DNA from: Cristatella mucedo
Taxonomy: Eukaryota > Bryozoa > Phylactolaemata > Cristatellidae
Direction of reading: 5' to 3'
Assembly: GCA_009760855.2 (NCBI GenBank)
Contig: WPIO01000330.1
Coordinates: 1 to 64,000 of the forward strand
Length of the DNA: 64,000 nucleotides
The position numbers were made by a program, and so were the translations under genes. Of the stretch, positions 55,211 to 64,000 are shown piece by piece; position 1 is the first letter of the stretch, and each line of letters opens with the position of its first letter. The notes beneath the pieces are model-generated. The model was not told the DNA's origin, searched no databases, and saw only the letters and a program-made list of their open reading frames with translations.

Positions 55211-57922
55211 CAGAGGTGTCCAACTTTTTTGCGTTGAGGGGCCACATTTCCAAAATTTGAAAGGTCCGGGAGCCACATGTAAATTGGCGTAGTTGACCGC
55301 ATCAGAAAATAACATCGTAATTTAGTATGACTACTACTATTACACTTAATAAATAAACCGCAATACAATAGTATTTTTTAGCATAGTTTTAATTAAAATA
55401 ATAAATAATAAAAATTTAATCATGTGTCCTGGAAAATAATTCGATAGATATTATGGCCAATCTTTTAATTTTGGATTTTTATTTGAATAACATGATGACA
55501 GAAACTTATAAAACTTACAAAATTACATGACAAGGACTCACATAATATTAATGCCTTCGGATTAATTAAATGCCACAGGTATTCAATGTCTTCTGCACTG
55601 CAGGCATCAATGAGATATTTGGCATTGTTTCTGTTTGCATAAAAAGTCGACATCTGCTGCAACATTGGATGTGGCAATTCTAAGGATTCCTGATAAATGT
55701 TCATCTGTGAGAACGGATCGAGTCTTTGTTTTCACATTATTTAGTCTGGAAAAAAGCTGTTCACAGCAATATGTGCTGCCAAAAAGTGCACTATACCTGC
55801 GAGCATGTTTAGCTAGGTTAGGAAAAGACTCTGATGAAACATACTGCTTGTAAAAGGTAACAAGGTCATGCTGATCATAAGCAGTTTTTAAATTGCTGTC
55901 ATTATGAATGTAGATTAGTTCGAGTTGAAATTCATCAGGTGTATCAGAGTGATCAATATTAAATGGATTACTAATCATGTTCATGTCATCCGCATGTTGT
56001 TGGACATCCTGAAACCTCTCTTCGAATTCATCAACAAGTTTGTAACAAGAGTGGAGTACTTCATATGAGCCAGCGTTTCAGGCAATCTTTTTGCTAGTAT
56101 TGTGAAATGTAACAGTTTCTTCTGATCTAAGTGATTCCGGAAAAGTTTCAGCTTTTGCACAAACGCGACAACACACTCATACATTTTATGGACCAGTTGA
56201 TCCTTACCTTGGATGTTTGACATTAAGATCTGCAAGATGTTTGGTCATGTCCACCAAAAAAACCAAATCATTCAATCACTGCTGGTCATCGAGGAAGCCA
56301 ACATCTTTTCCCTTTTCTGTCATAAATGCTTTTATTTCGTCCCGAAGTGACCAAAACCTGGCTAACGTGTTTGCCCTACTTAGCCAACGGACTTGGCAGA
56401 AATAAATAACATCACAATGATCTGATCCTAACTCTTCAAGGAAAGCCTGAAATTGTCTGTGGTTTAGTGCGCGAGACCTTATCACATTGACTGTTGAAAC
56501 TACATTGTCCATTACATGTTGCATGCTCAAGACCTTTGCACATAGCTGTTCTTGGTGAATGATGCAGTGATGACTGACAATTTTATGAGGTACTAATTTT
56601 ACCATTGAAGATACAAATCCATTGTGTCTACCTGTCGTTAAAGGGGCTCCGTCTGTGGTGAAACCAATCAATTTAGTTTGAGGAAGATTAAATTTTATGA
56701 AAACCCCCTTGACCTGAACAAAAATATCCCTCCCGTTGTAGTGCCTTTCATTGAACATATATCCAACAGTTCTTCGAAAATGACAAACTTTCCTGTTACT
56801 CCGCGTACAAGCACCGACAGTTGAGCCGCATCGCTATTGTCCGTGCTTTCGTCGAGCGCAAGGGAATACAATTCACATTCAGCAAGTCTTTTAGTGAGAC
56901 TTTCTTCTATGTTGGATGCGAGATCGTCAACTCTTCTCGCAACCGTTTGATGAGAAAGACTGACTTTCTTAACTTCTGACTTCTTTTCTGGACAGACCAC
57001 ACCAGTAAACAGCCTGAGGCATCCTTAACAAAATTCGCCATCGGAAAATGCTCCCCCCCCCCGCTTAGCTATAGCTTCAGCTATTAATAAACTTACTTTG
57101 GCTGAAGCCTCAGACTTGTTGCTGACTGCTGTAAAAAATGACTGCTGTCCGATGACGCTCGGTTTCAACGAGTTCACGCGATCAATTCGAAGTTGATCAG
57201 TCAGGCTGTTGTACCTGTCGCCATGCTTTGTTGAAAAATATCGCTTAACACTGTGCTCCTTTGCAACGGCAATAGTTTCTTGGCATATTAGGCACATTAT
57301 CCTACCGAAGCGTTCCATTATAAAATAGTCTACAGTCCAAGATGCTTTGAAAAGTCTTCCTTCTGCGTCAATTTTCCGTTTTTTGCTAGTATTCACATTC
57401 GCCGCCATTTTTCTATGTGAAATAAAAAAACAGACCAGTTACAAATTGATTAATTTACATTTTATCACAGCAATATCTTAGTATTAGTAAGTGAGTTGAG
57501 CAATACGCGTTTTTTGAAAAACCTTCCTGACTGATTCCAGTTCGTGCAGCAGCAGCTGAGAAACGGCTCTTTTTTCTATCCACAGTGTGAAACAGTTAAT
57601 TCCGCTTGCGGAAGCGTTATAAATGTGATCGTAATGGCGCCGATGTAGCACAAATATGTTACCCCTTTACGCCAAAATGTTCACATGAAGGCTAACAAAA
57701 TAAATCAATATTTTTTCCCATCACGCGAAAATAGCCATTCGGACACCTTTACGCTTCACGCGAGCGTGAAGTACATCACAGCGCCTTATATCGCCGTTTG
57801 TAATGATTAAAAATTAACGAAAAACATGGAGTGACAAATATTTTTGGGATAACGTTGCGGGCCGCATAGAAGACCTCGGCGGGCTGGGTTGTGGCCCGTG
57901 GGTCACGTGTTGGACACCCCTG
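55211..57922 (-). mobile_element. hAT DNA transposon, 2.7 kb, complete ends
   Basis: Terminal inverted repeats CAGAGGTGTCCAAC (55211-55224) and GTTGGACACCCCTG (57909-57922) match at 13 of 14 positions; CAGRGGTGTCCAA is the typical end of Charlie-type hAT elements. An 8-bp duplication flanks it. The subterminal sequence is related too (GAGGGGCCACATTT at left, GGGCCGCATAGAAG at right). It carries one transposase pseudogene on the minus strand. It sits inside a LINE-B copy. Confidence 0.93.
55550..57408 (-). pseudogene. hAT transposase (GTF2IRD2/ZBED5-like), inactivated
   Basis: Minus-strand gene, ATG at 57408. N-terminal piece (57025-57408): a BED-type zinc-finger remnant MCLICQETIAVAKEHSVKRY...HGDRY with FKASWTVDYF before it. 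Next piece (56695-57000): VCPEKKSEVKKVSLSHQTVA and the catalytic-region LALDESTDNSDAAQLSV. Next (56276-56758): LIGFTTDGAPLTTGRHNGF, HHCIIHQEQLCAK and CQVRWLSRANTLARF. Last (55981-56235 and 55607-55984): the hAT C-terminal dimerisation domain SALFGSTYCCEQLFSRLNN. Pieces are separated by one stop and at least three frameshifts, so no active protein is made. These motifs match the family of transposase-derived vertebrate proteins GTF2IRD2 and ZBED5. Confidence 0.9.
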
Positions 57923-57930
57923 GTATAGGA
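57923..57930. repeat. hAT target-site duplication, right
   Basis: GTATAGGA, partner of GTCTAGGA at 55203-55210. Confidence 0.85.
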
Positions 57931-58312
57931 CCTGCAGACCAAATGCTTCTGTTGCCAACGGTTTTTAAGCTGTGGAACGGAACAGCTATTTTTATGTCCA
58001 CACAGGACGTAAGGGCATGATCAGGGTGAAGCCTGAGCAGCAGCTTAGCTAATTATGAAGAAGCCAAACAATGGTAGGCCTTGTTCGTTGATCAACCAGC
58101 AGCTATTCCAGCACATTGTCAAACCTCAAAAGTTTATAAGTAGCCATTCATGGCCAGCTGCAGTGACTTACTGGGTTTTTGATAGCCGAGCCGAAAGAGA
58201 ATTACAGTATTCTAGCCAAGACACAATAAAGGGAGCTTGTTAAATCTTTGCAAGCCACTGTTGGAGACAGTTACTAATCTTAGATTGGGATCAGTGGCAT
58301 TCGATAATATGG
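57931..58312 (-). mobile_element. LINE-B, right part after hAT
   Basis: Continues LINE-B coding sequence on the minus strand (GCTTCTGTTGCCAACGG, CACACAGGACGTAAGGGC, GCAAGCCACTGTTGGAGACAG). It fades out at about 58312. Decay is similar to the left part and greater than in the copies at 3598 and 23541. Confidence 0.8.
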
Positions 58313-58629
58313 GATTAAGTCATCGTTAGTGGGACTCTTGACTAATCGTTTCACACAGCAACGACTTCGGCTTTAGAAGTTGGTACTCCAGCATCTAGTG
58401 AGGACGGCCATTCACTCCTGTCGGCAAGCACATGCAGGTTTGCTTTGTCAGGTGCATGCTTAAATTTCCCGAGTCCTTAAAAATATTCCGAGTCTTATTG
58501 CCATACTGTAATATGAATCAAAATATGTTCTTTGATGGCTGCCAATCACCATATAACATCGCTGATGCATCGAACAAGGTATTATGCATGAAAGCCTTTC
58601 TTCAGGCCTTACGTTGCTCCTCTTCTTAG
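58313..58629. other. Presumed LRR intron, 5' of the 58.6-kb exon
   Basis: No LINE homology. The interval 58405-58600 has a diverged second copy at 62380-62460 and 62886-62990 (shared CGGCAAGCACAT, CATGCTTxxATTTCxCGAGTC and AAGTATTxTGCAT). It ends in the acceptor CTCCTCTTCTTAG. Confidence 0.55.
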
Positions 58630-58737
58630 TTGGAAAAGCTGAGAATTAGCAACAACCACCTCAAAGCTTACCCGGAGGTAACTTTGCATTGGAAGAATCT
58701 TAAATTTTTGGACCTTTCGAATGATTCACTTGTCAAG
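58630..58737 (+). CDS. LRR exon (36 codons, phase 0-0)
   Basis: Acceptor CTCCTCTTCTTAG ends at 58629 and the donor is AAG|GTAAGT at 58738. The open 108 nt encode LEKLRISNNHLKAYPE and then NLKFLDLSNDSLVK, one full LRR plus most of a second. Phase 0 on both sides and the opening LExL fit directly after the GMKS end of the array exons. Later exons are not found in the window, so the gene probably continues beyond 64000. Assigning it to the same gene as 18226 is inference from strand, phase and register. Confidence 0.7.
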
Positions 58738-58889
58738 GTAAGTGTAAAACTGTACATGTATGCCTTTGCGATAGGAGTCATCGAGAGTAGTATCTCACAT
58801 GGAACCACGAATGCTTAGAGGCTTGGCGTGGTGAGCAATATCATGTAATTTGAGGAATTTGCTAATTTTCTTGCTCTCTGATTGGTTAG

Positions 58890-60010
58890 TTCTAGTAACC
58901 TCCGTCAGAGTCTAGAGGACAAGTATGATGCTTACATCTGTCTTAATCAACCATGAAGTGACACCTTTCGAGATCGAACTTAATTCTTCACGAGATCGCT
59001 CTACCTGAGGACGGTCTTAGCTGAGTAGTAGTAGAGCGTCGCACCATGCTGCCACGTAATAGAAGGATGTCATCGTTCTGTGTGACTGGAGGACCGACTT
59101 TCTCCTCATAATTAGTGTAAAAGATTTCAAGCACCAAGCCGCTAAGACCATTTGCACGTAGTGCGTTTTGCTCTAGGCATCCAGGGGATGACACTTAATT
59201 TGTTTCAGAATAAGAGTAGCCAAAGATATTTGTCTCGCCGGTGCTTTACAGCTTCTCTAATCAGAGATGACAGTTCAATGTTTTCAGATGGCTCCAGCCA
59301 AGTCTTCTGCAATAGAATTCATTGATTCTTTGTTTAGTGCAGCTACTAGTGAGTGCTGACATTTTGGATCATGTTGTAACTTCATCTAAAAAGTTAATAT
59401 GTTTTGATTGCTCCAAACATTTCTTTTCGTCAATTCCGTCCTGTCACGAATTCTCACTTGCCCCAGGGATACAAGGGTATGCTGCCGATCTCTGGCAGTG
59501 CTGCTTAGATGCATAAAGTGTTAGGCAGTCTTAGAAATCGGATAATGCTGAATATGCTAGTGTTATTGTTCTAGTAAGTTTCATTGGAGTCTAGAGAGCA
59601 AGTATGAAGCTTGCATCACCACCAAAATCAATGAGGAAGTGAACCTTTGTTGAAACAGAACTTAATTCTCTGCTTCAAATCCGAAGCCCGTACGACCTTT
59701 GCAAATGATTTGTTTACCCCCAAGCATCCAGGTTATAGCACTTAATTTGCGTCAGGCTAATAGTAGCCATAGATGTTTGTCTCGAAGATGATTTAACGTG
59801 TCTCTTTACAGAATCTCAATTGAATGTTTTCAGACGGCTCTAGCCAAAGCTACTACTACTATAGAATCTATTGGGCCTGCATTCAGGGGCACTACTAGCA
59901 AGTGATACAATTTTTGGTCAAGTAAAGTTATCATGTTATAAGATCATCTGAAAATGTAATACTCTTTTGATAACTCCAACCTTGTCTTTTGATCGGTTCG
60001 AAAGATTAGA
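58890..60010. repeat. Diverged tandem duplication, two copies
   Basis: Landmarks repeat in the same order with an offset of about 560-680 bases: TTCTAGTAAC..GTCTAGAGGACAAGTATGA (58889) with TTCTAGTAAG..GTCTAGAGAGCAAGTATGA (59568); CATCCAGGGGATGACACTTA (59176) with CATCCAGGTTATAGCACTTA (59728); CAATGTTTTCAGATGGCTCC (59276) with TGAATGTTTTCAGACGGCTC (59822). A third start occurs at 63240. No coding exon is recognised inside. Confidence 0.65.
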
Positions 60011-61224
60011 AGATGTGGGCTATTTAAACCTTGTGTCAATTCATTTTAATAATAGCACCAGTAACAATTCGTGTACTCACCTTAGAGAACCCTATTCATT
60101 GTAGACACTTCTTATTGGCTAGAAATAATGTGTACTAGCCGTGCTCTTAAATAGCAAGCAAGATTGCAACATGTATAAGCAAGGCTAAGCATATTTACAC
60201 CGGTATGGGAATCGAGCCACCAACAGTGTTGTCCCCAAGTTTCATAGTCGATAAGCCTCTGTCAAGTAGTTAGGCTGCATGTTTTATAAGCATAATATGT
60301 TACAGTGGTATCTGTGGCTGCCTTATAACGTATCCTAAGGCGTAATGTCCGGTTTGTATTCATGGAGCCATTCCCAATTTGCTTTCCAAAGTAAAGCCTA
60401 CATGTACCCATTGTATTCTTACAATATAGGAGCTAGTGTCTAATATCAGCCTCGCCTCATTTTCTGTTATAGTATGTGGGTTTCACTTTGATTTTAGTCG
60501 GAATAGTTCCTTTCATAATGGAACGAGGTGTGGTAGGTGAATAAAGTTGCTGCTGCTCCAAAATACTGACACGCAAAAGTCGGAGCAGAATCATTTGGAT
60601 AGTTTTTCTAGCTGCATCTGCTTAGGTATTCCCATTCCTACCTTCTTATTGATCACAATATGGCTGGATAAAAAAAATGGCCTTTGAGATTGTAAATGAG
60701 CAAACATTGGCTTATTAGTTCAGGCTCGGTTTTCGCTTCTTTATTTGTTAAGACAGAATGCAACTGCTAGGTAAACTTTGTCACGCCTCAATGTTCAGTT
60801 TGTTGGTGAGCACAATCTTTTGAGGCTTCCTAGTTCTTAGCATCAAGTTGATGACCTCATGTGATATCAGTATCAGGCTGTTGGTCAAGCAGAGTCTTCG
60901 TAGACGATTGTCAGCAAGACTCAATACTAGGCCAAGGTCTTGCAAACTACTACAAACTACTTGCAAAGGTCGGAGCAGAACCACGTGGATTGTTTGGCTA
61001 GCTGCATGTGCTTAGGTATTCCCATGTGACAGGCAGTGTGGTGGCAAGCCTAGCAGAAATGTGGTGGCTGCAGAATCTGTGGCTTTGCCTGGTCACGTAT
61101 GGAACTGTAGAACCGTACTTTCTTGGAGGCCCTCTCCTCGCATTACACGACCTAGTTTTGCTCATCCTGGGATCATTCAGCAGCAAGCAAAAAGAACCAT
61201 GGATACATGCCTTGCTTTCTGCTT
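60011..61224. repeat. Segmental duplication, left copy (partner at 63370-64000)
   Basis: From about 60480 on, blocks match 63370-64000 in order: AAAGTCGGAGCAGAA, CTGCTTAGGTATTCCCATTC, AATGGCCTTTGAGATTGTAA, CTTAGCATCAAGTTGATGAC, GTGGCTGCAGAATCTGTGGC and TATGGAACTGTAGAAC. An open stretch at 61061-61225 (plus) is kept in part in the other copy (VVAAESVAxPGHVWNCRTVL), but I recognise no domain. 60011-60480 is unassigned. Confidence 0.65.
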
Positions 61225-61848
61225 ACAGCTGATGCAAAACTCTGCAGCTAAGCTTGTTTGTCGTGACCGTTGCGACATCAAACCACTTCTCGCCAACCTG
61301 CATTGGCTACAAGTCAAGCGACATACGACTTTAGGGTTTTGTCGCCCACTTTTCGGTCCCTTCATTCTTCGGGTCCAGCCTACCTATCAGATCTACTACC
61401 CCACTAGGCTAAGCATCATACCACCTGCTTTTCTGAATCTAACTGCTTATCTATACCTCGTACAAACCTCAAATCCTGTGGAGACCATGCATTTAGTTCA
61501 TATGCTCCCAAAGCCTGGAAATGACTCGCGAGTTCCGTCACGACATCCTGACTTGACCAGATTTAAAAAGAAGTTAAAAACGCACATATTTATGAGAGCA
61601 TTTAGTGGGTCCCTGTGATTCTTACTTGATGTACTTATATGTGCCGACACTGTTGCATGTTGCTACTAACCACAGTTGTATGCTGACCCTGTGCTTGTCA
61701 CCCTAACCATGGTAGTCATGTTGTTTATCAAGCATGATACTACTCACCATTCAATCGTGTTTCCTTTGCAGCAAATGTAAGGCAACTAGCAAGAGATTGA
61801 GTTCTCTTAGGGGGCTTAATCAAGTGCATTAACATTATTATTATTAAT
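61225..61848 (+). mobile_element. LINE-A, 5'-truncated
   Basis: Plus-strand LINE-A from LQLMQNSAAKLVCRDR codons to the 3' end (AGATTGAGTTCTCTTAGGG, tail ATTATTATTATT at 61833-61847). The frame 61061-61618 runs into it from flanking sequence and ends FKKKLKTHIFMRAFSGSL, the normal ORF terminus. Moderately diverged. Confidence 0.88.
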
Positions 61849-62224
61849 TGCTCACAGTTTATCTCATGTGGTGTGGGCGTACTCTGCTAAGAGTCGATCG
61901 ACAGAAGTTGTTCGTGATGAAGCAATGCCGGTCGTCGGACCGCTCATTACCTGAAGCACAGCCTCGAGGGATTATTTTAGCAGAAGCATCTGAACGGTGT
62001 GCTGCTTACCCGATTGGAGATAAAACAGCAATGGCCAACACAGGAGGTGATTTTATTGCTGTTGGTTCACAGCAGCAAGCACTTTACTGGGAGCTGGCAG
62101 AGTGCGGAGCTCTGAGCTGCAAGCAGAGGCTGCAACCTCAGCTTATTTTACTGGAAGAACTGTGGCCCGAATGTTGGTCCTGATTTCAGACGTTACAACA
62201 CTGTCCCTCGAGGAGCAGATTGGT
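61849..62224 (+). other. Unrecognised open stretch
   Basis: A 111-codon plus-strand frame (61848-62183; GIILAEASERCAAYPIGDK, DFIAVGSQQQALYWELAE) has mixed, protein-like composition but no family I know, and no clear acceptor or donor. It is not repeated elsewhere in the window. It may be a coding exon, part of an unknown element, or chance. Confidence 0.25.
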
Positions 62225-62340
62225 AGATAGCATGCAAATACGGTTGGTAGCAGCCTGCCCGGTGTCAGTAAGCACAAACGCGTGACGGACGAATCGCATT
62301 GAACCACTAGATGTTGCGATACATAGTTGAATTTTAGCTT
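62225..62340 (-). mobile_element. LINE-A 3' UTR fragment, diverged
   Basis: GCATGCAAATACGGTTGGTAGC...GTGTCAGTAAGCACAAACG...GACGAATCGCATTGAACCAC parallels the LINE-A 3' UTR at 62651-62730 (GCATGCAAATGTGGTTAGC). It has no tail or stem-loop. Confidence 0.65.
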
Positions 62341-62475
62341 GTGTTTCTACTACAGAATTTTTCTTTTAGGTTGGCCGTCCATGCCTATCGGCAAGCACAT
62401 ACAGGTTGGCATTGTCACATGCATGCTTGCATTTCACGAGTCCCTAAAAAAGATTCTGGTTCTTGTTTCTGTACT
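62341..62475. repeat. Segmental duplication piece (partner 58395-58515)
   Basis: ATGCCTATCGGCAAGCACAT, GCATGCTTGCATTTCACGAG and CTTGTTTCTGTACTGTAATA match 58410-58512 in order. The duplicate is interrupted at 62476 by a LINE-A insertion and resumes at about 62886. Confidence 0.65.
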
Positions 62476-62885
62476 GTAATAATAGTAATAATAATAATGC
62501 ACTTGATATGGCACCCTCAGAGAACTGAATCTCTTTCTAGGTGCTCTACATTTGCTGCAAAGGGAAATGCAATTGAATGGTGAGTAATAAATATCATGCT
62601 TGCTAAACAGCATGAATAGCATGGTTAGGGGTGACATGCACGGGGTCAGCATGCAAATGTGGTTAGCGGCAGCATGCACGGTGTCAGCACGCATAAGCAC
62701 ATGAAGGACAAATCACAGGGACCCATTAAATGCTGTCTTAAATAGTTGTGTTTTTAAGTTCTTTTTTAATGTGGTCAAGTCAGGGGATGTTCTGACGCAG
62801 GTCGGGAGGGAGTTCCAGGCTTTGAGAGCATACTAGCTAAAGGCACGGTCTTCAAAAGATTTGAGATTTGTACGAGGTATTGGTA
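62476..62885 (-). mobile_element. LINE-A, 5'-truncated 3' end
   Basis: Tail AATAATAGTAATAATAATAA, the stem-loop (here GGCACC paired with GGTGC, two compensating changes), 3' UTR, then ORF codons to ACGGTCTTCAAAAGATTTGAG...ACGAGGTATTGGTAAAC. It splits the duplicated block that carries the second, decayed LRR exon. Confidence 0.88.
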
Positions 62886-62997
62886 AACTAATGATTTCGA
62901 CAAGTTATATGATGATCGCCAAGCGCCATCGAGCATCGCTGACTCTTTTAACAAAGTATTGTGCATTAAAGTCTTTATTCAGGCCATAGTTTGTTCT

Positions 62998-63103
62998 TCT
63001 TAGGTTGATATTATCAACAACTACCAGAGAGCCTCCCATAATGCTACCATGGGTTCGAAGAGTCATCCAACGCCTGGCCTTTCAAATGATTTGCTTATAA
63101 CGG
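62998..63103 (+). pseudogene. Decayed duplicate of the 58.6-kb LRR exon
   Basis: The same context as 58595-58745: TTTATTCAGGCC, then GTTCTTCTTAG (acceptor position kept), then GTTGATATTATCAACAACTACC in place of the LEKLRISNNHL codons, and CCTTTCAAATGATTTGCTTA in place of CCTTTCGAATGATTCACTTG. The donor is now GGCAAGT, and the LRR residues are lost. It is a relic exon created by segmental duplication. Confidence 0.6.
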
Positions 63104-63229
63104 CAAGTATGGAAATGTATATGTTTGTCTTTTTTGTGACAGCCATTTAAAGTAGTTCTCTCACTTGGAACCACCGCTGCTTGGATGTGTAAAGTCGTGG
63201 GCAGTCTTGCAAATCGGATAGTGCTGGAT

Positions 63230-64000
63230 GTGCTGGTGTTCCCATTCTATTAAGTTCCATCGGAGTTTATAGAGAGCAAGTATGAAGCTTGCATCGCCAC
63301 CTAAATCAATGAGGAGGTGACCCTTTGTTGAAACACAGCTAAATTATCTGCTTCAAATCCGAAGCCCGATGTTGATTTTAATCGGAATAGTTCTTTTCAT
63401 TATAAGAACAGGGCATGGTAGGTGAATAAAGTGGCAGTTAATTCAACATACTGACACACAAAGGTCGGAGCAGAACCTTGTGGAAGGTTTTGCTAGCTAC
63501 ATCTGCTTAGGTATTCCCATTCCTGCCTTCTTACTTATCAGAATATGGATGGATACCAAAATGGCCTTTGAGATTGTAAAAGAGCAGGCATTGGTTTATA
63601 GGTTCAGGCTCGGGTTTTGCTTATTTATTTGTTAAGACGGAATGCAACTGATAGGTAAACTGTATCATGCCTCAATGTTAAGTTTTTTGGTGAGCTCGGT
63701 CTTTTGAGGCTTCCTAGCTCTTAGCATCAAGTTGATGACCTCATGCGATGCCAGTATCAGGCTGTTGGTCAAGCAAAGTCTGCATATACAGTTATCAGCA
63801 AGACTCACTACTGGGCCTCCTCATACATGTGACATGCACCCTGGTGGCAAGCCTAGCAGAAATGTGGTGGCTGCAGAATCTGTGGCTTCGCCTGGTCACG
63901 TATGGAACTGTAGAACAGTGCTTGCTGGAGGCTCTCCCCTCGCATTACACGGCCCAGTTCTGCTCATATGAGGATCATTCAGCAACAAGGACAAAGGACC
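63230..64000. repeat. Segmental duplication, right copy
   Basis: 63240-63370 matches 59555-59700 (GAGAGCAAGTATGAAGCTTG, CTGCTTCAAATCCGAAGCCC). 63370-64000 matches 60490-61200 with small deletions, up to AGGATCATTCAGCA at the window edge. Compared with the left copy, the segment between 59700 and 60490 is missing. The duplication continues out of the window. Confidence 0.68.

Noticed and set aside
61061-61618. A 185-codon gene
   Set aside because: Codons from about 61225 onward are LINE-A RT. Only the first 55 codons are non-LINE, and they show no recognisable family.

Overview
This is animal genomic DNA, not bacterial: there are no operons or long intact gene runs. Instead it shows short open exons with GT/AG splice sites, long microsatellites, and dense layers of non-LTR retrotransposons, a hAT transposon, solo LTRs and a small TA-flanked MITE. 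Two LINE families of the CR1/L2-like (Jockey-superfamily) type dominate. I call them LINE-A (3' tail of ATT/TTA repeats, with a conserved 3'-terminal stem-loop) and LINE-B (3' tail of ACATT repeats). This fits an aquatic invertebrate such as a sponge or cnidarian, but the phylum cannot be fixed from this window.

Layout. 1-4400: LINE-B pieces, a GA tract of about 0.4 kb split by a LINE-A copy, a CA tract of about 0.35 kb, then a 5'-truncated LINE-B. 4400-12500: an AT-rich stretch with the wreck of a large virus-like element (Polinton/adintovirus type is my best guess). It holds a plus-strand fibre-like pseudogene, a minus-strand fragment resembling the N-terminal part of Polinton-type DNA polymerase B, and at least one unidentified minus-strand pseudogene, broken by LINE-A and a 180-bp MITE. 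12600-18100: LINE-B with a solo LTR inside it, then two LINE-A copies. 18226-18462: first coding exon of a leucine-rich-repeat (LRR) gene on the plus strand. 18500-24864: a second solo LTR (perfect 5-bp target duplication), the longest LINE-A copy and the best-preserved LINE-B. 24865-47384: a tandem array of units of about 4.3 kb. Each full unit carries a decayed LINE-B relic, one 141-nt phase-0 LRR exon with clean splice sites, and a decayed LINE-A relic. 47385-58312: more LINE-A and LINE-B, including a hAT transposon inside LINE-B that itself abuts LINE-A. 58630-58737: another LRR exon in the same phase and repeat register. 58400-64000: older duplications of that exon's neighbourhood, the second copy having lost the exon reading frame.

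The only host gene I can support is the LRR gene. Exon 1 (79 codons), the array exons (47 codons each) and the 58.6-kb exon (36 codons) all have phase 0 at the internal boundaries and join in correct LRR register, so they can be spliced in many combinations without breaking the frame. The array therefore looks like an exon-amplification machine for an LRR protein: the LINE relics carried in each unit are full of stops, while four of the five LRR exons are still open. The fifth is interrupted by a LINE-A 3' fragment.
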